A stretch of DNA of 64,000 nt from Loripinus fragilis (GCA_964019695.1 OZ026520.1:20536130-20600129), one strand, 5' to 3'; positions 45,488 to 56,596 are shown, counted from the stretch's first letter. Made by a program: numbers and translations. The notes: generated from the letters alone by a model not told the origin.

Positions 45488-46360
45488 GGTGTAACATTTA
45501 ACCATAGATGCTTTATGCTTTGAAACGATTTATAGCCCAGCTTAAATCTTCAATGACATAATTTCTTTGCTATGATTTATGAAGCTGTATACATTGTTAC
45601 AGCAAAATTCAAAATCATGTCTTGTGTACGTATGCTGTTTTTTCCCTTTTCGTTCTGTACTCTAAATGCGCAATCTAATTGTAAAAATATGCTCTCACTT
45701 ATTTTTAGGAATTGAACACTTTTTCTGTATGTAACAATAATTACTAACATACAATAAATATTATGTCTAGCTGTCGAAAGGAATCACAGAAGTACCGTTG
45801 CATACCAGTACTGATAGAAAATGTCACTTTCTAAATTAGATTGACAGTAAGCTCTAATAAAAAATGAAAGAATGCATCAAAAGAACTGTATCAGGTGTAA
45901 GAGATAAAGATTAACAGTCAATAAAAATGAAATATAGTTATATTTGACAAGAAAAAACCTCTCAAATGACATTCAAACAAGCATCACTTTAGAGTGTCAC
46001 GTTTTGTGTGATGATGTCATAGCAAAACCTTAGCTTGGTCACACAAATATAATTTTCAACGTTCTTTCAAAATATCTAAAGGAGCACTCCATTTTCAGGT
46101 ATGCATGTTACTGTTAATGCCTCAGGAAAGGATAGTCAAATTCTCCCAATTTTCTGGTGATTTTATGGCGGTAGAGCTTTACTTTCTTTTAAAGCTTAAA
46201 AAGGGAAACCGATGTGTTTTGTCACTTTCCAATACGGTGTCCTGGGTGTTGTATTTGATTGTATTGATTCCTGATCTTTTTTCTTATCTTATTTGCTTAC
46301 AAAGATGACCTTTAACGAACTCTATAATTTTAAACTTAAAATCAGAAAATGTCAGAAGCT
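45488..46360. other. No gene seen
   Basis: AT-rich. A short piece at 46220-46280 is related to the repeat at 14310 and 48690 (GTCACTTTCCAATAC.GTGTC, GATTCCTGATC). Confidence 0.5.
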
Positions 46361-46472
46361 ACATTTTTCCCTGTAATTGTGGCTTCCTTATGTGTTTGCT
46401 TTGTATGAGTACCCTCGTGTTTTAGGCATTGAGGACGTGCAAAATGTTTCCCGCAGATATGGCAGCAATATT
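46361..46472 (-). pseudogene. Decayed copy A of the zinc-finger gene tail
   Basis: On the minus strand this encodes CCHICGKHFARPQCL then HEGTHTKQTHKEAT, the last finger and tail of the gene at 47214, with a lost spacer residue. Its C-terminal end differs from the gene: it continues past 46361 to a stop at 46342, reading TGKNVASDIF, whereas the gene ends in MITE-derived residues. It may therefore keep the older gene ending. Confidence 0.8.
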
Positions 46473-46879
46473 TGAGCCGGGACATGAGATTTCCTACAAT
46501 GTGGTCAGGCCTCGAAATATCTGAAAATAGGCACTTGCCCTGCATCACAAAATTTATTAGCATACATGAGGAAAATTTAATTTTCAGTAGAAATATGAAA
46601 ATATTCACTTGCCCTGCAGCCTGAGACACTCGTAAATACGAGCGGACGAGTACTATTTTCGAGCCCTGGTGGTTTGTGTGACCAGCAAAGGCTCAGACCA
46701 GCCTGCGCATAAGCGCAGTCTGATCAGAGCCTTTGCTTGTCTCTTGAATATTCTAAGAGTGTTAAGCTACTGACTGCACATCATTACGAGTTTCTAAGCG
46801 TAAAAGGAGGCTGCACAGGCTTGCCCGAGTCCACACTTGTCAAAATGCCACATTGTTGGAAAGCACATGTCACCGCTCA
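46473..46879. mobile_element. 239-bp MITE copy A, split by a 163-bp MITE
   Basis: Ends TGAGCCGGGACATGAGATTTC and its complement. The span is 407 bases; subtracting the 163-bp insertion and its 5-bp duplication leaves 239, the length of the other two copies. Confidence 0.88.
46506..46668. mobile_element. 163-bp MITE, CAGG...CCTG ends, 5-bp duplication
   Basis: The ends CAGGCCTCGAAA.AT and ATTTTCGAGCCCTG are inverted. GTGGT flanks both sides (46501-46505 and 46669-46673), and the unfilled copy at 47 kb reads AATGTGGTATGTG once. Interior words CACTTGCCCTGCA recur. Confidence 0.92.
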
Positions 46880-46991
46880 TACCTTTCCCTCTAATTGTGG
46901 CGTCCTTTTGTTTGCTTTGTGTGAGTAGCCCCATGTCTTTTGAGGTATTGAGGATGTGCAAAATGTTTCCCGCAGATATGGCAGCAATGTT
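46880..46991 (-). pseudogene. Decayed copy B of the zinc-finger gene tail
   Basis: The segment is collinear with 47231-47345 of the gene (last finger) and ends at the same breakpoint as copy A, where MITE sequence begins (CAATGTTTGAGCCG against CAATATTTCTTCTCC in the gene). Indels break the frame. Confidence 0.8.
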
Positions 46992-47230
46992 TGAGCCGCA
47001 ACATGAGATTTCCTACAATGTGGTATGTGCGACCAGCAAAGGGTCAGACCAGCCTGCGCATACGCGCAGCCTGATTAGAGCCTTTGCTTGTTGCTTGAAT
47101 ATTCTAAGAGTGTTAAGCTACTGACTGAACATCATTTGGAGTTTCTAAGCTTAAAAGGAGGCTGCACAGGCTTGCCCCAGTCCACACTTGTCAAAATGCC
47201 ACATTGTTGGAAATCACATGTCGCCGCTCA
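46992..47230. mobile_element. 239-bp MITE copy B, overlapping the gene end
   Basis: This copy is intact, with ends TGAGCCGCAACATGAGATTTC and GAAATCACATGTCGCCGCTCA. Its right inverted end holds the zinc-finger gene's last codons and stop. It matches the isolated copy at 40265-40503. Confidence 0.88.
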
Positions 47231-48365
47231 TACCTTTCCCTCTAATTGTTGCGTCCTTTTGTGTTTGCTTTGTATGAGTAGCCTCATGTCTTTTTAGGTA
47301 TTGAGGACGTGCAAAATGTTTTCCACAAATATTGCAGCAATATTTCTTCTCCTTGGTGTGTACTACAGAATGAAGCTTGAGTTGTTGTGCCAGAGCAAAA
47401 CATCGCCCACAGCTAGAGCACTGATGATCTTTATCTCCTGTATGAGTTAATGAGTGCACTTTTAGATGTGATGCAAGCTTAAACCGTCTACCACAAACCT
47501 CGCATTCATGTGCCTTCTCACCAGAATGAACCAACTTATGTCTGTTCAGTTGTGAAATTTGAGAAAACCCTTTACCACAAGTTTCGCACTGGTGTTCTCT
47601 CTCACCTGTATGCACAAAGAGGTGACCCTTCAGGTGAGATACACGTGTAAATCCTTTCCCACATACGTCACACCTATGTGGTCGATTCCCTGTGTGAATT
47701 AACATATGTCTCTTGAGGTAGGGGACTTGTTTAAAATATTTCCCACACACAACACATTCATATTCCTTATCGTCAGAGTGACTGTATTTATGTTCATTAA
47801 GATAATTCAGCTGCACAAACTGTTTGCCGCATATTTCACAAGTATGGAGGTTATGTCCAGTATGTAGTTGAGTGTGTATCTTTAACTGGTGTTTATGTTT
47901 ATACCGTTTACCACAGATATCACACTCATAGTTTCTCTCCTCAGAATGAGTAATCTTATGAATCTTAACGTAGGATGGTTTCTTAAAGGATTTACCACAA
48001 ATATCACAAGTCCTGGTTTTACGACTACCAACTTTCTGTACAGAAGCTTCTGGTGCCATTTCAGATATCTGCTCAGAATGAACTTTGTCATCGTTAGAAG
48101 TAGAACTGATTGTTACCTCCATTCTCCGGATGCTCGTGTCATCCTGTGGATCGTCTGACAGGTCACTCAGACTGGACGACTCCACATTGTCCAGTGTATC
48201 ATCACTATCATGTAGACAGGACGTCTCTATTTTTTTGTCAGTATCACATAGATTCGCCAACTCCACTTTTTTGTCAGTATCACGAGAGCTTTCCATGACT
48301 GTGTCAGTTGACAAATCTTCTTCTTCACAGCTCACATTGCCTTTACCACTATCCTGCGAATCCAT
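47214..48365 (-). CDS. C2H2 zinc-finger protein with nine fingers
   Basis: The start chosen is the ATG at 48365 (MDSQDSGKGN), because upstream at 48384/48385 the minus strand has a good acceptor (TTTCGCATTGCAG/GC); the longer frame to 48434 reads through that intron. The protein has 383 residues. Residues 1-115 or so are acidic, serine/threonine-rich and without fingers. Then nine tandem C2H2 fingers follow (C..C, twelve residues, H...H), from TCDICGKSFKKPSYVKIH to CNICGKHFARPQYLKRH, mostly joined by linkers of the TG.(K/R).(H/Y) type. Such proteins are usually nuclear DNA-binding regulators; no KRAB, SCAN or BTB domain is present. All nine metal-binding quartets look intact, so it is probably functional. 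The final SGDM and stop lie in a MITE. Confidence 0.88.
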   Translation of the reverse strand: MDSQDSGKGNVSCEEEDLSTDTVMESSRDTDKKVELANLCDTDKKIETSCLHDSDDTLDNVESSSLSDLSDDPQDDTSIRRMEVTISSTSNDDKVHSEQISEMAPEASVQKVGSRKTRTCDICGKSFKKPSYVKIHKITHSEERNYECDICGKRYKHKHQLKIHTQLHTGHNLHTCEICGKQFVQLNYLNEHKYSHSDDKEYECVVCGKYFKQVPYLKRHMLIHTGNRPHRCDVCGKGFTRVSHLKGHLFVHTGEREHQCETCGKGFSQISQLNRHKLVHSGEKAHECEVCGRRFKLASHLKVHSLTHTGDKDHQCSSCGRCFALAQQLKLHSVVHTKEKKYCCNICGKHFARPQYLKRHEATHTKQTQKDATIRGKGMSGDM

Positions 48366-48384
48366 GTTGCTCCGTAATAATGCC
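48366..48384 (-). other. 5' UTR part of the last zinc-finger exon
   Basis: Nineteen bases lie between the acceptor and the ATG. At least one upstream non-coding exon is implied but I could not locate it. Confidence 0.55.
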
Positions 48385-48569
48385 TGCAATGCGAAATAAG
48401 TAATGTAGTATGTATCTTTTGTAAACTGTGCCAACTCGTAATTTATGGCGGGACTTTTGGCTGTCTAACTCATAGACTCTTATTTCTCATTTACATTTAG
48501 TGTTAACATAGCTCAAGGTAAGCTAAAAGTTAGAGTTAAATTGTGAATATTTTTGTTTCCATCAACTTA

Positions 48570-48650
48570 AATATTTGTTTTGGATGCTCAAAAGAATTAA
48601 ATAGTTGAGACGGCACTTTTGATATCCACAAAACGTACATTTGTTGAGAA
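48570..48650. repeat. AACATATGTT palindromic family, diverged fragment
   Basis: TGTTTTGGATGCTCAAAAGAA, TTGAGACGGCACTTTTGA and CAAAACGTACATTTG correspond to the core of the better copies. Confidence 0.5.
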
Positions 48651-48689
48651 ATGTGACAAAGGAGATGTCCTGTTAAGGTGTGGACGTAA

Positions 48690-48810
48690 AGAAGAGGGCA
48701 AAGATCAGGAATTGATGCAATCAAGTACCACACCTGACCCAGGACTGAGGACACCACATGGGAAAGTGACAAAGCACAAGAAAACATCACACACAAGAGC
48801 CAAGAGGTCA
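48690..48810. repeat. Dispersed repeat with GGCAAAGATCAGGAAT, copy 2
   Basis: Same order of words as 14310-14420, including CTGACCCAGGA and CCAAGAGGTCATCCCTT. Confidence 0.6.
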
Positions 48811-49248
48811 TCCCTTAAACTAGGTGTATAGTACCAACCTCACCCTTATATCTGGTGTGGATCAATACAAAATAAGTGTCTGGTTTGCATGAAAAGATCC
48901 CTAACTTATCGATGTATCATCCCCAAGTAAATACAAATTGTGATACAAAAAGGAGATAAAACAAAGACGAGGCATCTACAGCATATACAAATGCATACCA
49001 GAGCAAATAAAAATCAACAGTTAAACCACGTGGAAGTCTCTTTAAAAGTGATCAGTCATTTGTGAAAAAGCAGTGTTCATTTTGGTACGGGTCAGCCAGC
49101 CAGTACTTCAACTTCAATGAGGTTACTTGTTCAAATCCGCCAGCAGACATCATCGGCGACAAGTGTTTAAAATTGTGCATGTGCGGTGTCAGACGGTCCA
49201 AATAAGATGAACTCGGTGAAGATTAAAAACTGAACATGCATTTACATT
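48811..49248. other. No gene seen
   Basis: No coding or repeat features recognised. Confidence 0.45.
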
Positions 49249-49560
49249 TTACAATGTCCTGTTGGTTTGCATAGGCGTGAGTGGTTGAACAGCTAACTTG
49301 AAGCTGTCCAAGCTCTCCATGTTTATTGCGGATTCTGGTAACTGATACCACAATATAACAGTTCGTGGGCAAAATGAATGTTGGTACACATTCACACGAC
49401 AGTGATATGTAATAAATCTAACACATTCCATATACCTTGGCGATCTAGGTGGATGGTACGTTAGTATTTTGAAACCAACCCCAACCATATACCTGGCCTT
49501 TGAAAAAAACAGTCTATTCCTTCCTATACTTGATTTCACAGAAAGTTGACATATTCCTAT
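49249..49560 (-). mobile_element. C-terminal fragment of a second LINE type, minus strand
   Basis: The minus-strand frame contains RYMECVRFITYHCRVNVYQH then SFCPRTVILWYQLPES and SLDSFKLAVQPL, which fits the C-terminal end of CR1/Jockey-like reverse transcriptases (SFFPRT...WN.LP...F). It differs from the LINE ends at 5481 and 52400. Only the tail remains. Confidence 0.65.
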
Positions 49561-50057
49561 GTCCTTTGAATTATTGTACCCTTTTACATCCTTTGTGATT
49601 TGTAAACAAGTTTACAAATGGCCCTCTTCATTAGAAAACATGCATGTAAATGTGAAAACAAAGGCTTCACGAGTATCTGAGCGAAAAATATGTGCATATA
49701 CATGAGTGTCAGAAAATTTGGCCAAATTTAGAAAATAGGGTCATCCATATACCTTCTTTTTAAAAATTAGGATTTATCATATACCTGACAGCGCTGAAAA
49801 GGGGGCTATTCGGCACGCACATCCATGCTATGTCACATATAGGGGGTTACCCCCACCCCTCTCCCGAGATACGAACATTTGGCCAAAGTTAATACTAAAT
49901 AATCAGGGTTTTTGTCCATTTCACGCGATTTGATTGAAAACAAGCTCTAGTGTTTTGGGCACCAAGTCACATGGCATTGGCAAATTTATTTATACAACCT
50001 ATAATGATTCTTTTTGGACAATAAACATGTATCATAAAGTTTTCAAATAGTGATTAA
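49561..50057. other. No gene seen
   Basis: A stretch with GGCCAAATTTAG and GGGGGTTACCCCC words; no coding support. Confidence 0.45.
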
Positions 50058-52495
50058 TTGAACGGATTAAAAATGGAAGGATCAGGTAAAGGACCAAAAA
50101 AGACAATGCAACAAAGCAAAACAGTTATATATTCAGATGAATCCTTTGAAATAAGTGAAATAAGTAGTATAAATACAAACTCATCGTCTGATCGGACAAT
50201 TCAATATGACTTAATTTCAGAAGGAAGTATTATAATTTATTACACAAATGCTGACAATTTGATCAATAAATGGACGGAGCTTTATGCGAATATTGAACTT
50301 TACTGCCCAGATATTATCATAATCACAGAGATTTTTCCAAAAAATGTTGATTCAATAACATTATGGGTGTAGAAATGAAGTTCGATGGATATACTTATTT
50401 TCAAGGAAGAACTAGTGAGAAAAGTAGAGGTGCTTGCATATATTGCAAAGGACTTTTATCAGCCCAAGATTGTAAACTGTTAAATGAACATGAATATGAC
50501 GAGTCTTGTTGGTGCGAAATAAAGTTAGAATCAAGTGAGAAACTTTTAATAGGTGAAATATATAGGAGTCCTTCTTCTACCAAAAAAAATCTTTAAGATT
50601 GAATGATTTGATATGTTCTGCTATGGATCTACATTATTACTATACAGTGATAGTGGATGACTTAAATTTCCCTTCAATTAATTGGGAGGATCAGGGTACA
50701 CCTATAACCCAAGTTGTAGCTACGAGAGACAAAATTTTAAAAGAATTAAAGACTTTCATATATCATGTAGTGTTTCCCATAAAGAGGAATAGCAGGGGGG
50801 AGCACCCTGCTGCCCTAAAGCTCCCCCTCCTGCCCTAAATCTCCCCCTCCTGCCCTTATTTTCATTTTAATATGAAAAATAATCATATTTTAATTTTTAA
50901 TGTATAAAATAACTTTTTTGTTATCCCAATGAATCCTATGCTCTACTAGAAGCTATTCTAACCTTTTAACAGACATAAAATCCTTTATCTAACTTACATT
51001 TGAAAAGTCTGTTCTAACAACAGTGCCCTTTTGGGTGAATTTCACGCATCAAAAGTGCCCTTTTTCTGGCCAGCACCCTGCCCTTTTTTCAGGCTGTGGG
51101 AAACACTATGTCATGTTGGCAAAGTGCAAAAAATCTGGAAAGATGCAAATGTTTCAAGTTTATATAAGAATAAGGGGAATAAATCAGACTGTGGCAATTA
51201 TAGACCTGTGAGTTTGACATACGTATACCATGCAGGATGTCTGAAAAATTCGTGCGGGAAGTAATTATGGACCACATGAACTCAAATAAGCTTTTTAATG
51301 ACTGTCAATTTGGATTCCATAGCAAAAGAAAATGTATTCTTCAGCTACTTGATGTTTTTGATGACTGGGTAAAGGCATAGATGAAGGCTATCAAGTTGAT
51401 ACAATTTACTTGGATTTTAAGAAGGCTTTATGGTAGACTTTTAACCAAGCTAAAAGGGTATGTATTTGATGGCACACTTCTCAAATGGATAGAAGATTTT
51501 TTATGTGAGCGCAGTCAACGGGTAATCTTAAATGGTGAAGAGTTAGAATGAATACCTGTAACATCTGGGATTCCTCAGGTTCAGTATTAGTACCTGTTTT
51601 ATTTATAATCTACATAAATGACATGCCAGACACAATTAGGTCTATGTGTAAGTTGTTTGACGATGACAGTAAACTCTATCTGACTATGAAATCCAGAAAT
51701 GATCAAGAAATTATTCAAAGTGATTTATTTAAACTCTGTGATTGGTCAAAAGAATGGTTGATGCCCTTTAACATTGCAAAGTGCAAAGCTATACACTATG
51801 GAAATATATTGTTCGACACCACATATCAAATGAAAAACAATGATGGACTTTTTAAAGACCTGCCAGTTGATACTGAGGAAAAGGACCTTGGAGTAAAATT
51901 TCATAGTTCAATGAAATTTGAAAGTCATATTAGCTCTGTTGTGAATAAGACCAACCAATTGATAGGACTGATAAAGAGATCATTTAGTTTTATGGATAAA
52001 GAACTATTTCTCAAATTATATAAAACACTTGTAAGGACACATACAGATTATGGAAACTATATGGTACCCAGTCACAAAGAAAAATAAACAATCTATTGAA
52101 AATCTACACTGTCGAGCGACCAAAATTGTGCCAGAGATTAAAGACCTATCATATGAAGAAAGATTAAGGGAACTAAACCTACCAACACTAGAATATCATA
52201 GGAGAAGGGGAGATCTTATTCAATGGTTCAAAATTCTTCATGGTATTGATGATATTGACAGTTCTTAGTTTGTTACATTAAATGAGAATACAACACGTGG
52301 TCACTCATTAAAACTAAATAAGCCAAGGTGTTTAAAATCTTTACGGCAGAATGCATTTCCTGCTTGATGCACTGATGATTGGAATTCCTTACCAAATGAT
52401 CTAGTTTGCATTGAGAAACTAGATACGTTCAAGAATCGACTAGATGTATTGTGGAGAGGCAAGCGATTCGACATTAGCAATATACATGTATATTG
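50058..52495 (+). mobile_element. Decayed CR1/Jockey-like LINE with both domains
   Basis: Coding traces in order: an endonuclease start (IIYYTNADNLINKWTELYAN, then CPDIIIITEIFPKN), SSEKLLIGEIYRSP, VDDLNFPSINW (the GDFN.P motif), then GNYRPVSLTY, a QFGFHSKRKC stretch, SGIPQ...VLVPVLFIIYINDM, and the catalytic box as LFDDDSKLY, where FADD is expected. The C-terminal part runs RATKIVPEIKDLSYEERLRE to DWNSLPNDLV near 52400. Stops, frameshifts and a hAT-like insertion make it inactive. Confidence 0.85.
50768..51108. mobile_element. 341-bp hAT-like MITE inside the LINE
   Basis: The ends TAGTGTTTCCCA and TGGGAAACACTA are inverted. CTCCCCCTCCTGCCCTAAA and CTGCCCTTTT words recur inside. TCATG occurs on both sides, but a clean 8-bp duplication is not certain. 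The LINE reading resumes after it. Confidence 0.8.
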
Positions 52496-53333
52496 AACTA
52501 ATTACAACGTACTACAGTGCTAAAACTTGATATTTAAATTTTAACCGAAAAAAAGCTGGAAACCGGAAAAGTATATAGTCAAACCAGGATACGGGGGATA
52601 AATACAAGCTGAAACAGAGCTTCAGAATATAAGAAGATTGAAGTAAGCCTTGAAGTAAGCCTAGATCTAGGCTACGCTGTGGTAAAATTGGCCAAGCAAC
52701 GAGAGCCATTACGACATTAGTGACGAAGAGTCCATGGATCAAGGAGGCTAGGGTCGAGTCTTAATTACAAGAAAGAAAAAAGACCCCCCCCCCCCCCCCC
52801 TTGGTCAAGACAGTATAGTAAGCGGGTAAAAACGTTTATATTTATTAATTTTATTCAACAAATTAATACAGGCCTAGCTTCGGACATGACAAAACCCGGA
52901 AGAGCGCCTGCAAAGATCGTTTATGAAATGCGTCTCATACAAATCAGGAGATGTTAAGTATAAATTTTAGCCCCAACTCAGGAACGGAATTTATATGATA
53001 TATCTCTGACACATACCTGAAATCGATCAGTGAATCCAGTTTACACGTAAAGAAGGGGGAACACTGTTATCAATAAGTTTTGAAATATTTGTAACTGCAA
53101 TTTTGGTCATTGCGGCATTCAGATATATCGATATATACATAGCCTACATTAATTATAATTTTTTTCTATGCCTGTTTACTTCAAGGGAACTGGGATATTT
53201 GGTACCCCCTATACAAGCCTCATCGTTGCCCATTGGGCTACATATTTTTAAATGCATTGTATTTATTTTACACAGAATGCCAGTTCATCACCCAATGTCC
53301 AATACTGCTATAACAAGTAGGCTACTTGCAAAA
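52496..53333. other. No gene; poly-C tract
   Basis: A 17-base C run is at 52784-52800. GAAGTAAGCCT is repeated near 52640-52665. No coding support. Confidence 0.5.
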
Positions 53334-53700
53334 AGCTGCATAGTCTGTAACTTTTGATCGTCTAATTTTAAAAATAATGTTTTTATTTTTCAAGAACACA
53401 GTAAAAATACTCAAATTCAGGTAAACATTTTACCATTTTCGTAAATCTTAACAAGGTATCGCTATCAAAACAACTGCATTTATGTTAAAATTCAACGGTC
53501 TAGAATTATTGGAGGGACGCAAATAATTACCAACAAGAGAAAAACACACCTATTTGATGAGATAATTCACTTTTCCATGCAGTTTTCAGCTGTACTGAAC
53601 ATTTTTATTGTGAAAACATAGCTTAATTCTACTTTTACAAATGATTTAAAAAGAAAAGAAAATTTTTCGAAAAATGTTCATAGTTACAGAGTATGCAGCT
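53334..53700 (+). mobile_element. TTAA-target MITE, copy 3
   Basis: Nearly identical to the copy at 39113. The right flank keeps TTAA (53701-53704) but the left flank is CAAA, so one side of the target has mutated or been lost. Confidence 0.9.
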
Positions 53701-53704
53701 TTAA

Positions 53705-54024
53705 CTGCATAGAGTTTCATATTTGGCTCAATAGTTGCCCATTGCATGTTTATGACAAGGAATGTTTCAAATTACCAATATGGCATTTGAGTCAAAAGTC
53801 AAGGCCATACTTACTAAAAATGTGTTGTACAACTCGTAATCTGGACTCCTCTTTCATTTTTTGACCGAGTGTGTTCATAAATGGCACTCTGATTGTCTAT
53901 GGTGTGTTGATTACGACACAGGTTATTTGCTCACCGCTATGACATTAGATGAATTTGGGGTCAAAGGTCAATTCAGGTCTCATTAATAATTTTTCAGTAT
54001 TTTTGCTGGTGTCAAATATATATC
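53705..54024. other. No gene; contains a DR1-like word
   Basis: GGGTCAAAGGTCA occurs at 53958-53970. No other feature recognised. Confidence 0.45.
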
Positions 54025-54037
54025 TGCTGCTGTGTAG

Positions 54038-54215
54038 CACCCGTTAGTGTAAACGCTCCCATTAGTGTAAACGTTGACAATAACGGGAGATATCGCTCCC
54101 ACGCGTTACTGTAAACGCGCGCGTTGACAATAACGGTACCGTTAAGTGTAAACGTTTACAGTAACGAGAGAGGTCTCTCCCGTTATTGTCAACGTTTATA
54201 CTAACGGGAGCGTGT
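54038..54215. repeat. Array of GTTA.TGTAAACG motifs in both orientations
   Basis: At least six copies of CGTTA(G/C/T)TGTAAACG or its complement (CGTTGACAATAACGGGAG and similar) are packed in 180 bases, with palindromes such as AACGGTACCGTT and GTAAACGTTTAC. It looks like a cluster of transposase-binding repeats at the left end of the element; two or three more copies lie at 59788-59853. Confidence 0.85.
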
Positions 54216-54407
54216 GATGATTATATGTGCGATATAATTACAACTGTCATAACATGTATTGACTGTATTGAGATCCGCTAATCTGATTGGTCAAGAACGG
54301 CGACCTGTATTTCATTTTTCAATGAACCCGGTCCATATTCATGAGGGGCGGGGCCATTCACGACAGAACTACTTTTGTGATACTGTGCAATGCTTCTTTG
54401 AAGAGAA

Positions 54408-54629
54408 ATGGACAGCCTGCAACTACTGACACTTTACCTTACACTTACACCTATATTTTCAGGTAGAAAAGCGAAGATTAACAGTAGTCATGCCAATCAG
54501 CTGTCTGCTGCAATCTATTCAGTTTCCCAGTCCGCAAAACGATGCGATCACCTCTTGCGACTGTGCTTGCTTTCCTGCAGCTTCGTTGTATGTTTTCAGA
54601 CGAGCCCAGCGAAAAAAATCGTTTATTGA
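54408..54629 (+). other. Unassigned open frame near the element's left end
   Basis: An ATG frame of 73 codons (MDSLQLLTLYLTLTPIFSGR at its start) lies 190 bases inside the element, with CTATATTTTCAG/GTAGAAAAG in it. No family is recognised. It could be a first exon of a lost element gene or chance. Confidence 0.15.
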
Positions 54630-55083
54630 ACTTACTGACTGTTGCCTGGTTTATCCAACATTTTTTGCAATTCGTCTTTGCTTTCTTCAATCACTCAATA
54701 AAGATAGCACAATTTTTTTTGCTGGGGGTCATTCTTTTCTTTTCCTTTCCAAGCCATTTTGACAGATGATGCTTTTCGTCACAAATATAAACGAATGAAG
54801 TCATATCCGATGACGTTACTATCTTACACATTCTAATGAACACCCATGTTAAGTGTTTTCGGTTGTCACAATGTAAAAACGAGATTCTAGTCTCTAAAAT
54901 GTAGTTTTTATTTTTAAAATGGAGAACGGCCGCCGTTTTGATTTTTTGAACGTAACGTCTACGTACGCACGCCATAGTCTAAATGCGCGAAACTAACTAT
55001 TAGCTGGACACGTATTTTTTAGGAAACCATAATTAAGGCTATAAATACTGAATAAGAAAGAATAAAGAAGAAGTTGTAATCAT

Positions 55084-55246
55084 AAGAATTGAAAGTTATT
55101 TTTCTGCGTTTCACTGAGGTATGAATATCGTTTAAATTAAATCTAATTTTAGCATGAAAACCTCGGTTTTCATGCAAATTACATATAATTTTCCCGACAT
55201 TTCATACCTCAGTGAAACGCAGAAAAATAACTTTCAATTCTTAAAT
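55084..55246. mobile_element. Hairpin MITE with 40-bp perfect arms
   Basis: The arm TAAGAATTGAAAGTTATTTT continuing through CTGCGTTTCACTGAGGTATG is matched by its complement 75 bases later. The loop contains its own palindrome (CATGAAAACC / GGTTTTCATG). Nearly perfect arms suggest a recent insertion. Confidence 0.85.
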
Positions 55247-55441
55247 AAACGCTTTTTGTTTAAGATGTTTGACTTTATTTCCTTACTTTTGATGATATAA
55301 TTTTCGGTCCTTAAAAAGATAAGGCAAAACTATTTAACCATGAAATATAGGTCAGAGTGACCTGTATTAATTTTAGGACAATATTCAGGTCATACTTATT
55401 TGCAATCACGTGTACTCACAAGCAAATATAATCACTTTTAA

Positions 55442-55810
55442 AGCTGCATAGTCTGTAACTTTTGATCTTCTAATTTTAAAAGTAATGTTTTTATTTTTCA
55501 AGAACACAGTAAAAATACTCAAATTCAGGTAAACATTTTACCATTTTCGTAAATCTTAACAAGTTATCACTATCAAAACAACTGCATTTATGTTAAAATT
55601 CAACGGTCTAGAATTATTGGAGGGACGCAAATAATTACCAACAAGAGAAAAATACACCTATTTGATAAGATGATTCAATTTTTCATGCAGTTTTCAGCTG
55701 TACTGAACATTTTTATTGTGAAAACATAGCTTAATTCTACTTTTACAAATGATTTAAAAAGAAAAGATTTTTTTTTTCGAAAAATGTTCATAGTTACAGA
55801 GTATGCAGCT
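55442..55810 (+). mobile_element. TTAA-target MITE, copy 4
   Basis: Ends AGCTGCATAGTCTGTAAC and GTTACAGAGTATGCAGCT with TTAA on both sides (55438-55441 and 55811-55814). Very close to copies 2 and 3. Confidence 0.93.
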
Positions 55811-55814
55811 TTAA

Positions 55815-56596
55815 TGTATTAAGTTGGCCTTATATCGGAAAACACACAAAGCATATATCTCGTAGTTAACAGAAAAGCTCTGATGTTAACAAACGAGACG
55901 GACTTACATGAGATGCCACACTGGTAACATCTCATTTCGGTCTGCACTATTGGTTTATGTCACATTTGCAGAAAATACTGTTTGCTAATGTCACATGTCG
56001 CAGACAGGAAGCACGCTAGCACGTACTAACCTGTCGCCTTTCGCTCGGTGCACACTGGGATTGAACCGCCATTTTTATTGAAAATATATTAAACGATCAC
56101 TGCTTGCCTGACTCAGGGCTTTACATTCAGAAAATTTTGACTAAAAGAGAAATGATAAACTGTCAATTTTTTTTCTATTTTTAACAATAAATTCTGTCAC
56201 AAGATGAGTGCGAGAATTGAACGGGACTAGCCAAATGTCGCTAGTTACCCATTATGCAAAGGGCAAAACGCGAGAGATCCAGATGAGGTAGGCTATCGTT
56301 AGGTCTCTGTCATATTTGCATGGCACGATTATGCAGTTGTAGATATACCTCAATATGGCCAATGCAATTGACCATAGATATAGAAAGCGCAGCTGAATTT
56401 TCCAATAGACACGTAGGCTACCTTATCGCTCTCTTGAGGGTTACCGTTCGATAATTAATGGCGTGTACCCAGGTTTGGCTGGTCTTTAGAGAAGTCTAGT
56501 CACGTGGTTTGAAGCTAAAACCCACACTATATAGATCTTCCCCATCCAAGTCCATCAAAATGCTCATAAAGTTTTAAGCTGCCTATGTGGGAAACA
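55815..56596. other. No gene seen
   Basis: Part of the large element without recognised motifs. Confidence 0.45.

Noticed and set aside
47882..48399. Plus- and minus-strand ORFs within the zinc-finger gene
   Set aside because: They are antisense or frame-shifted shadows of the nine-finger coding sequence.
48366..48434. 23 extra N-terminal residues for the zinc-finger protein
   Set aside because: The stretch contains a good splice acceptor at 48385, so the upstream part reads as intron; the ATG at 48365 is preferred.
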